Made by a program: the position numbers and the translations under genes
Source: Actinomycetes bacterium
GTDB taxonomy: Bacteria; Actinomycetota; Acidimicrobiia; Acidimicrobiales; RAAP-2
Direction: 5' to 3'
Length of the DNA stretch: 7,902 nucleotides
Assembly: GCA_021781315.1 (NCBI GenBank)
Contig: JAJXXB010000030.1
Coordinates: forward strand, 1-7,902
Notes under the pieces: model-generated
Seen by the model: the letters and a program-made list of their open reading frames with translations, nothing else
Database searches by the model: none
What the model was told of the DNA's origin: nothing
Part shown: positions 1-5,549 of the stretch, one piece after another
Position numbering within the stretch: position 1 is the stretch's first letter
Layout of the letters: the number at the start of each line of letters is the position of its first letter

Positions 1-836
1 TTGGGCTGGGCCAGGGGAAAGAGCGCCACCGCGAAGCGCAACAGGCCGTAGCTGCCGAGCTTGGCCAGCAGCGCCGAGAGCTCGATGGAGCCCGCGGTCG
101 GCGCCTCGGCGTAGGAGAGCGGCGACCAGGTGTGCAACGGCCAGATCGGCGACTTGACGGCGAAGGCGATCGCGAAGGCGACGAAGAGCCACGTCGCGGT
201 GCCCGAGGACATCGCCGTCGACGAGAGCGCCGAGTAGGCGAAGGTGAGGGCGCCGCCCGCCTGGTGCTGGTGGGCGAATCCCAGGTAGAGCACGCCCACG
301 AAGAGGAACGCCGAGCCGGTGAAGGTGTAGACGAAGAACTTGAGGGCCGCGCGCGAGCGCTGGGCGCCGCCCCACTGGGAGATGATGAAGTAGGCCGGCA
401 CCAGGGTGAGCTCGAAGAAGATGAAGAACTCGAGCACGTCGTGGGCGAGGAAGCTGCCCATGGTGAAGGACGTCAGCAGCAGCAGCCACGCGACGAAGGC
501 GCCCTCGCGACGCCGGTCGCGCGCGCCGAGCAGCGCCGCCCACACGACGAAGGCGGTCAGCACCACCATCAGCAGGCTGATGCCGTCCATCGCCACGTCG
601 TAGGCCAGGCCGAAGGGCGCGGCCAGCACCCAGCGTCCGGCGAAGTCGAAGGTCGACGCGCCGGGCACGGCGCTGTTGTAGAGCAGCGCGACGGTGATCG
701 CGAGGCCCATCTCGATCGTCGCGGTGGCGATCGCCACCCGATACGACCAGTTCTCGCGGGCGCGCACGAGGACCGCTCCGAGCGCGCCGAGCGCGGGCAC
801 CGCGATGAGGAGGCTCAACCACAGGGACGAATGCAT
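1..836 (-). CDS. nuoM: NADH-quinone oxidoreductase subunit M, 3'-partial
   Basis: NuoM is the middle antiporter-like proton-pumping subunit of the membrane arm. Translating from the ATG at 836 gives an open frame of 278 residues to the window edge, a little over half of the usual length of about 500. The protein starts MHSSLWLSLLIAVPALGALG. The segment LEFFIFFELTLVPAYFIISQWGG places the channel glutamate at residue 142 (Glu144 in E. coli). AFAVKSPIWPLHTW places the channel lysine at residue 228 (Lys234 in E. coli). EAPTAGSIELSALLAKLGSYGLLRF follows. The normally conserved WLPDAH is replaced here by WSPLSY. The ATG lies two bases after the nuoL stop, with GAGGG at 847-851, ten bases upstream. 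The start assignment follows from that spacing. Confidence 0.95.
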   Translation of the reverse strand, partial: MHSSLWLSLLIAVPALGALGAVLVRARENWSYRVAIATATIEMGLAITVALLYNSAVPGASTFDFAGRWVLAAPFGLAYDVAMDGISLLMVVLTAFVVWAALLGARDRRREGAFVAWLLLLTSFTMGSFLAHDVLEFFIFFELTLVPAYFIISQWGGAQRSRAALKFFVYTFTGSAFLFVGVLYLGFAHQHQAGGALTFAYSALSSTAMSSGTATWLFVAFAIAFAVKSPIWPLHTWSPLSYAEAPTAGSIELSALLAKLGSYGLLRFAVALFPLAQP

Positions 837-838
837 GA

Positions 839-2710
839 CTAGCCCACCCTCGCAACGAGATAGACGACGATGACGGCCAGTCCCAGCACGGTCGCCAGCG
901 CGTAGTGGCGCACGAAGCCCGACTGGACCTTGCGCGCGCCCTCGGCGCTGCGGCGCACCGCCACCGCGAGCCCGGTCACCGCGCCGTCGATGACGCGCGG
1001 CTCGATCACGTCGCCGGCGAAGTCGCTGGCCGCCGCGAGCGGGCGCGCGATCACGGCGTCGTAGGCGTCGTCCCAGTGCCAGACGTGCTCGAAGAAGGAC
1101 TTCTCGTAGCGCGGCGAGGAGACGCGATTGCGCCAGATGGAGAACGCCGCGAGCAGTCCGATCACCGCCGCGGCCACGTCCACCGCGGCGAGGCCCCACT
1201 GGGCGAGCGTGCTCTGAGAGGTCAGCGTCGGCACGTAGCCAAACGTCGGCGCGAGGAAGGCCGCGAGCGAACTGTGGTGCACCCACGGCAGGTCGAGCGC
1301 GCCGCCGAGGACGCTCAGGGCCGCCAGCACCACGAGGGGCAGCGTCATGACCCAGGGTGACTCGTGCGGGTCGGCCCCGTGGGTCACCTCGCGGAAGCGC
1401 TCGGTGCCCTGGAAGGTCAGCACGAAGAGCCGCGACATGTAGTACGCGGTCAGGATCGCCGTCAGCACCCCGAGGATCCACAGCGGCTTGGAGTAGCTAA
1501 AGACGTTGGTCAGCACGTCGCCCTTGGCCCAGAACCCGGCGAAGGGCGGAATGCCCGAGATCGCGAGCCAGCCCACGAGGAACGTCGGGAAGGTGAGGGG
1601 CAGGAACTTCGCCAGCGCGCCCATCTTGCGCAGGTCCTGCTCGCCGTGGAGCGAGTGGATGACCGATCCCGAGCCGAGGAAGAGCAGCGCCTTGAAGAAG
1701 GCGTGGCTCACCATGAGAAAGATGGCCGCCGAGTAGGCGCCGGCGCCGACCGCGAGGACCATGTAGCCGATCTGGGACACCGTGGAGAAGGCCAGCACCT
1801 TCTTGATGTCCTTCTGGCTGGTGGCGATCGTGGCCGCGACGAAGGCCGTCGCTCCGCCGATCACGGCGATCGTGGCGCGCCCGCTCCCCGACAGGGCGAG
1901 CACCGGCGACATGCGCACGAGCAGGTAGACGCCGGCCGTGACCATCGTCGCCGCGTGGATCAGGGCCGAGACCGGGGTCGGGCCCTCCATCGCGTCGGGC
2001 AGCCAGTTGAACAGCGGGATCTGCGCGCTCTTGCCCGTGGCCCCGAGCAGCAGGGCCAGCACCACCAGGGTGGCCACCGTCGAGTCGAGGTGCCCCGCCC
2101 CGGCGAAGACCGACAGGTAGGTCAGCGTGTGCAGGTGGCTAAAGAGCAGGAACATCGCCACCAGCAGCCCGACGTCGCCGACGCGGTTGTAGATGAAGGC
2201 CTTCTTGCCGGCGCTCGCCGCGCTGTCGCGGTCGAAGTAGTAGCTCACCAGCCAGTACGAGCAGACCCCCACGCCCTCCCAGCCGACGAAGGTCAGCACC
2301 AGGTTGTTGGCGAGCACCAGGGTGAGCATCGAGAAGACGAAGAGGTTCAGGTACAAGAAGAACTTGCGGTAGTCGCGCTCACCGTGCATGTAGCCCATCG
2401 AGTACAGGTGGATCAGGGCCGAGATCCCGGTCACGAAGAGGCTCATCGTGATCGACAGCGGATCGATCAAGAGGGCGGCCGGCACGTGCAGGGTGCCCAC
2501 CGAGATCCAGGTGAAGAGGTTCACCGTCACCTCGCGCGACGAGCTCGACAGCAGCGTCACGAAGGCCGCGACCGAGAGCGCGAAGGAGAGCGCAACCGCG
2601 CCGGTGGCGACCGCGCCGACGGCGCGCTCGGACATGCGCGGACCGTTCACCAGCACGAAGAGGAAACCGGCGAGCGGCAGGAGGAGGATCAGCGTGGCGA
2701 GGTGTGCCAT
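839..2710 (-). CDS. nuoL: NADH-quinone oxidoreductase subunit L
   Basis: NuoL is the distal antiporter-like proton-pumping subunit, homologous to MrpA. The 623 residues are close to E. coli NuoL (613). The signatures GWEGVGVCSYWLVSYYF (143-159) and NWLPDAMEGPTPVSALIHAATMVTAGVYLL (235-264) are intact. Channel residues known from E. coli have equivalents: Glu145, Asp179, Lys227, His252, Lys340 and Lys396, so the proton path looks complete. About 14 helices run to residue 525. The C-terminal stretch at about 545-598 is the amphipathic lateral helix lying along NuoM and NuoN, followed by a last transmembrane helix at 602-620. The ATG at 2710 has AAGGG five bases upstream, within the end of nuoK. 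The TAG stop is two bases from the nuoM start, and it is the only non-TGA stop seen in the window. Confidence 0.97.
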   Translation of the reverse strand: MAHLATLILLLPLAGFLFVLVNGPRMSERAVGAVATGAVALSFALSVAAFVTLLSSSSREVTVNLFTWISVGTLHVPAALLIDPLSITMSLFVTGISALIHLYSMGYMHGERDYRKFFLYLNLFVFSMLTLVLANNLVLTFVGWEGVGVCSYWLVSYYFDRDSAASAGKKAFIYNRVGDVGLLVAMFLLFSHLHTLTYLSVFAGAGHLDSTVATLVVLALLLGATGKSAQIPLFNWLPDAMEGPTPVSALIHAATMVTAGVYLLVRMSPVLALSGSGRATIAVIGGATAFVAATIATSQKDIKKVLAFSTVSQIGYMVLAVGAGAYSAAIFLMVSHAFFKALLFLGSGSVIHSLHGEQDLRKMGALAKFLPLTFPTFLVGWLAISGIPPFAGFWAKGDVLTNVFSYSKPLWILGVLTAILTAYYMSRLFVLTFQGTERFREVTHGADPHESPWVMTLPLVVLAALSVLGGALDLPWVHHSSLAAFLAPTFGYVPTLTSQSTLAQWGLAAVDVAAAVIGLLAAFSIWRNRVSSPRYEKSFFEHVWHWDDAYDAVIARPLAAASDFAGDVIEPRVIDGAVTGLAVAVRRSAEGARKVQSGFVRHYALATVLGLAVIVVYLVARVG

Positions 2711-2711
2711 C

Positions 2712-3017
2712 TCAGCCCTTCATCTCGGAGAGTTCGTCGACCGAGGTCGTAGAGCGGCGCCGGAAGATCGCCACCACGATGCCCAGCCCCACCGTCACCT
2801 CGGCGGCCGCGACCACCATGACGAAGAAGACGGTCACCTGGCCGGCGACGTCGCTCATCGTGCGCGAGAATGTCACGAACGTGAGGTTGACGGCGTTGAG
2901 CATCAGCTCGAGGCACATGAACATGATCAGCGCGCTGCGCCTCGTCAGCAGGCCGTAGGCCCCCACGCCGAAGAGGACGGCGGCGAGCACCAGGTACCAG
3001 GCGGCGGGAACGTTCAC
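2712..3017 (-). CDS. nuoK: NADH-quinone oxidoreductase subunit K
   Basis: NuoK is the small three-helix membrane subunit, related to MrpC/MnhC, that contributes to the E-channel and proton route of complex I. The product is 101 residues, close to the family norm of about 100. Two buried glutamates needed for pumping in E. coli (Glu36 and Glu72 there) are present as Glu37 (in [11 protein letters not shown]) and Glu73 (in [13 protein letters not shown]). Helices lie at about 5-22, 27-51 and 60-86. The start is GTG at 3017: no in-frame ATG occurs before residue 32, GAGGAG stands five bases upstream, and the GTGA overlap with the nuoJ stop matches the spacing used elsewhere in this operon. One base separates its TGA from the nuoL ATG. 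Confidence 0.95.
   Translation of the reverse strand: MNVPAAWYLVLAAVLFGVGAYGLLTRRSALIMFMCLELMLNAVNLTFVTFSRTMSDVAGQVTVFFVMVVAAAEVTVGLGIVVAIFRRRSTTSVDELSEMKG
2716..2720 (-). promoter_or_regulatory. Ribosome binding site of nuoL
   Basis: AAGGG is read on the minus strand in the final codons of nuoK, five bases before the ATG at 2710. Confidence 0.55.
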
Positions 3018-3580
3018 GCGGACTCCTCGTCGAGCGAGTGCTCGCGGCGCGCGAGCACGATGGCGCCGACCACCGCGATGACGAGCAGCGCCGCGGTGGC
3101 CTCGAAGGCGTAGAGGTACGTCGTGAAGACCGCCGTGCCGAGCTGGCTGACGTTGCCCGAGCCGGTGGCGAGCGGGGCCCCCTTGGTCGAGACCGACATG
3201 GCGCCGGTGACCCAGTGGCTGCGCGCCATCAGCGCGACGAGACCGAGGACCACGATGCCCACACCGGTGGCCGCGAGGGGCCGCTGGCCCACCAGGGGCT
3301 CGACGCGCACGCCCTCGCGCCGGTCGACGCCGAGGAACATGATGACGAAGAGGAAGAGGACCACGATGGCCCCGGCGTAGACGATGATCTGGACCGCGGC
3401 GAGGAAGTCCGCGGACTGGGCCACGAAGGCCACGGCCACGCCGAAGAGGGTCATGATCAGACTCATGGCCGCGTGCACCGGGTTCTTCACCGTGATGACA
3501 CCGATCGCGCCCACGACGATCAGGAGCGCCGAGGTGACGAAGACGGCCACGGCGCCGGCGGAGTAGGCGGTCGCGATCAT
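3014..3580 (-). CDS. nuoJ: NADH-quinone oxidoreductase subunit J
   Basis: NuoJ is a small membrane subunit between NuoH and the antiporter-like subunits; its third helix carries a pi-bulge thought to switch during the pumping cycle. The 188-residue product has five hydrophobic segments at about 10-31, 35-54, 58-83, 101-120 and 156-178. Family landmarks are [10 protein letters not shown] (33-42), [26 protein letters not shown] (59-84, the pi-bulge helix) and a final helix following [12 protein letters not shown]. The frame stays open upstream to 3787, but that part is an Arg/Pro-rich shadow of nuoI. The ATG at 3580 overlaps the nuoI stop by four bases and has GAAGGG at 3587-3592, six bases upstream. 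The short acidic C terminus (LDEESA) ends at a TGA overlapping the nuoK start. Confidence 0.95.
   Translation of the reverse strand: MIATAYSAGAVAVFVTSALLIVVGAIGVITVKNPVHAAMSLIMTLFGVAVAFVAQSADFLAAVQIIVYAGAIVVLFLFVIMFLGVDRREGVRVEPLVGQRPLAATGVGIVVLGLVALMARSHWVTGAMSVSTKGAPLATGSGNVSQLGTAVFTTYLYAFEATAALLVIAVVGAIVLARREHSLDEESA
3023..3028 (-). promoter_or_regulatory. Ribosome binding site of nuoK
   Basis: GAGGAG is read on the minus strand inside the end of nuoJ, five bases before the GTG at 3017. It supports the GTG start in the absence of a nearby in-frame ATG. Confidence 0.7.
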
Positions 3581-4323
3581 GCGGCACCCTTCTTCCTGGC
3601 GCGCGGCGACTTGGCCTTGATCGTGTTCACGAGGCCGGCGAGGCCGCGCTTGTCGGCCGGCACGTCCTCGGGCTGGAGGTGGCGGTAGAAGGCGTCGCGG
3701 ATCTGCTTGGAACCGGTGGCCGCGTTGGGCTCGCCGCTCTGGCCGGCCTCGGCCTCGCGCACGCCCACGCCCAGCTCGCCGCTCCACTGGACGACGCCCT
3801 CGTAGGAGGCGTCGCCCGCGGGCGAGGTCGCGCGCATCCAGCCGCCGGTCATGGCGCTATCACCCTCGCGCCAGTCCTCCCAGGGCAGGTGACGCGGCTC
3901 GCCGGCGTCGTCGACGACGAGCTCGGCCTTGGTGTAGATCGCGTCGGCGCGGTTGGTGAAGGAGAACTCGAAGAGCTTGGACTCGGTGATGGCCTGCGTC
4001 GGGCAGGCCTCCACGCACAGGTCGCAGTGGATGCAGCGCAGGTAGTTGATCTCGTAGACGTAGCCGTAGCGCTCCCCCGGGCTGACGGGGTTCTCGGGGT
4101 TGTCCGCGCCGCGCACGTAGATGCAGCCCACCGGGCACACCCCGGCGCAGAGCTCGCAGCCGATGCACTTCTCCATGCCGTCCTCGTAGCGGTTCAGCAC
4201 GTGGCGCCCGTGCTGGCGCGGCTGCTTGGGGCGCTTGGCCGCGGGGTAGCTCGTCGTGACCGTCGGGCGGCCGATGTGGGCCAGGGTCAGACGGAAGCCG
4301 CCGAAGAAACTCATCGCACCCAT
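3577..4323 (-). CDS. nuoI: NADH-quinone oxidoreductase subunit I
   Basis: NuoI is the ferredoxin-like subunit holding clusters N6a and N6b-type relays ([4Fe-4S] x2, usually named N6a/N6b in NuoI) that pass electrons from NuoG toward NuoB and quinone. Two CxxCxxCxxxCP motifs are visible: Cys53, 56, 59, 63 ([12 protein letters not shown]) and Cys97, 100, 103, 107 ([12 protein letters not shown]). An extra cysteine, Cys67, follows the first motif. The N-terminal part has the short amphipathic segment that anchors it on NuoH. At 248 residues it is longer than the E. coli protein (about 180); the surplus is a C-terminal tail after about residue 165 that ends in the basic string RARKKG. The start at 4323 is preferred over the in-frame ATG at 4314 because GAGGGAG lies seven bases upstream of the former. 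The stop overlaps nuoJ by ATGA. Confidence 0.96.
   Translation of the reverse strand: MGAMSFFGGFRLTLAHIGRPTVTTSYPAAKRPKQPRQHGRHVLNRYEDGMEKCIGCELCAGVCPVGCIYVRGADNPENPVSPGERYGYVYEINYLRCIHCDLCVEACPTQAITESKLFEFSFTNRADAIYTKAELVVDDAGEPRHLPWEDWREGDSAMTGGWMRATSPAGDASYEGVVQWSGELGVGVREAEAGQSGEPNAATGSKQIRDAFYRHLQPEDVPADKRGLAGLVNTIKAKSPRARKKGAA
3587..3592 (-). promoter_or_regulatory. Ribosome binding site of nuoJ
   Basis: GAAGGG is read on the minus strand inside the end of nuoI, six bases before the ATG at 3580. It supports the short NuoJ over the longer open frame that continues upstream. Confidence 0.6.
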
Positions 4324-5549
4324 CAGGCGTCTCCCTCGTCGGTGATCTCACGCAGCACCTCGGGCGGCAGGGGCCGCGCGCCGATCACGGGCAAGACGGC
4401 CTCGGCCCCGCGCTCGCGCGTGGTGCCGATCTCAAAGGCCCGGGTCAGCATCGTCCAGGCGAGCAGCACGACCGCGCCCATCGCGAATCCCCACGCCGGG
4501 GCGATCAGGAAGCCGGCCACCACGAGCAGCCAGCCCAGGCTCAGGGGGATCAGCTTCTTCCAGCCCAGGTCCATGAGCTGGTCGTAGCGAAAGCGCGGCA
4601 GCGCGGCGCGGAACCACACGTAGGAGAAGGCGAAGGCGACCGTCTTGACGAAGAACCACAGGATCGGAAAGACCCAGCGCAGGTGGGGCACGTTCGGAAC
4701 CCACCCGGCGGGTCCGCCGAAGAAGAGGGTCACCATGATCGCCGACATCGTGATCGTGTTCATGAACTCGGCGAGGTAGAAGATCGCGAAGCGGAACGAC
4801 GAGTACTCGGTGTGAAAGCCTCCGACGAGTTCGCTCTCCGCCTCCACGACGTCAAAGGGCGGCCGGTTGAGCTCGGCGGTGATCGAGATCAGGAAGATCA
4901 CGAAGGGGATCACGCCCAGGCGCACCACGTTCCAGTGCCAGATGCCGTTCGCCTGGGCGGTGACGATGTCGTGGGTCGAGAGCGAACCGGTCACCAACAC
5001 GACCATCACGACGGCCAGTCCCAGGGACGCCTCGTAGCTGATCATCTGGGCGCTGGCTCGCACCGAGGAGAGCAGCGGGTACTTCGAGCCCGACGACCAG
5101 CCGGCCAGCATCACGCCGTAGACCGAGATGCCCGACATCGCCAGCATCAAGAGGATGCCCATCGGCGGGTTGGCGACCTGGAGCAGAACCGGGTGCCCGG
5201 CGATGGTGAGGGTCCCGCCCACCGGCACGATCGCGAAGGTGATGAATCCCGGGATCAGGGCGAGGAACGGTGCGAGCTTGAAGACCAGCCGGTCGGCCTC
5301 GGCCGGGATCAGATCCTCCTTGAGCATCAGCTTCAAGCCGTCAGCCATCGTCTGGAGCAGACCGAAGGGCCCCCAGCGCTGGGGGCCGATGCGGCTCTGC
5401 ATGTCCGAGATCGCCTTGCGCTCGAACCAGATCATCACGATCACCGCGTTCAACAAGAGCGCGAAGGCGACCACGACCTTGATCAGCACGATGAGCAGCA
5501 CCGCGAGGGTCACGCCGTGGGCGTAGAGCGGATCGACCGTGGCGATCAT
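4323..5549 (-). CDS. nuoH: NADH-quinone oxidoreductase subunit H
   Basis: NuoH is the membrane subunit that forms the quinone chamber with NuoB, NuoD and NuoI and links quinone chemistry to proton pumping. The 408-residue product is somewhat longer than the roughly 325 residues of E. coli NuoH, mainly because of extra C-terminal sequence. The family signature WFERK-x-ISDMQSRIGPQR-x-GPFGLLQ-x-MADGLKL-x-x-KED lies at residues 41-79. The second signature, AELNRPPFDVVEAESELVGGFHTEYSSFRFAIFYLAEF, spans residues 225-262 and holds the conserved acidic loop. At least eight hydrophobic segments are apparent, for example at about 13-41, 92-112, 130-150, 170-190, 210-226, 254-278, 293-312 and 335-368. 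The ATG at 5549 shares ATGA with the nuoG stop and has GGAG five bases upstream (5555-5558). The TGA stop shares one base with the nuoI ATG. Confidence 0.97.
   Translation of the reverse strand: MIATVDPLYAHGVTLAVLLIVLIKVVVAFALLLNAVIVMIWFERKAISDMQSRIGPQRWGPFGLLQTMADGLKLMLKEDLIPAEADRLVFKLAPFLALIPGFITFAIVPVGGTLTIAGHPVLLQVANPPMGILLMLAMSGISVYGVMLAGWSSGSKYPLLSSVRASAQMISYEASLGLAVVMVVLVTGSLSTHDIVTAQANGIWHWNVVRLGVIPFVIFLISITAELNRPPFDVVEAESELVGGFHTEYSSFRFAIFYLAEFMNTITMSAIMVTLFFGGPAGWVPNVPHLRWVFPILWFFVKTVAFAFSYVWFRAALPRFRYDQLMDLGWKKLIPLSLGWLLVVAGFLIAPAWGFAMGAVVLLAWTMLTRAFEIGTTRERGAEAVLPVIGARPLPPEVLREITDEGDA
4331..4337 (-). promoter_or_regulatory. Ribosome binding site of nuoI
   Basis: GAGGGAG is read on the minus strand within the last codons of nuoH, seven bases before the ATG at 4323. 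The alternative ATG at 4314 would sit 16 bases away, so this site decides the start. Confidence 0.7.
5368..5387. repeat. Perfect 20-bp palindrome inside nuoH
   Basis: The half-site GGCCCCCAGC is followed directly by its reverse complement, with no spacer. In the nuoH frame it encodes GPQRWGP, part of the conserved quinone-side loop (residues 55-61). Sequence symmetry is certain, but any function is unknown. It may simply result from the codons for this conserved peptide in a GC-rich genome. Confidence 0.8.

Noticed and set aside
132..842. 236-codon open frame on the plus strand opposite nuoM
   Set aside because: It is a charged, low-complexity shadow. The minus strand carries an unmistakable NuoM with channel Glu and Lys.
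1364..2752. 462-codon open frame on the plus strand opposite nuoL
   Set aside because: The composition is typical of an antisense shadow in GC-rich DNA (Arg, His, Glu, Gln and Gly runs), and it lies opposite a fully conserved nuoL.
3581..3787. 69-codon N-terminal extension of NuoJ
   Set aside because: It is Arg/Pro-rich, lies entirely over nuoI in another frame, and does not resemble NuoJ. The ATG at 3580 has a ribosome binding site and the usual ATGA overlap.
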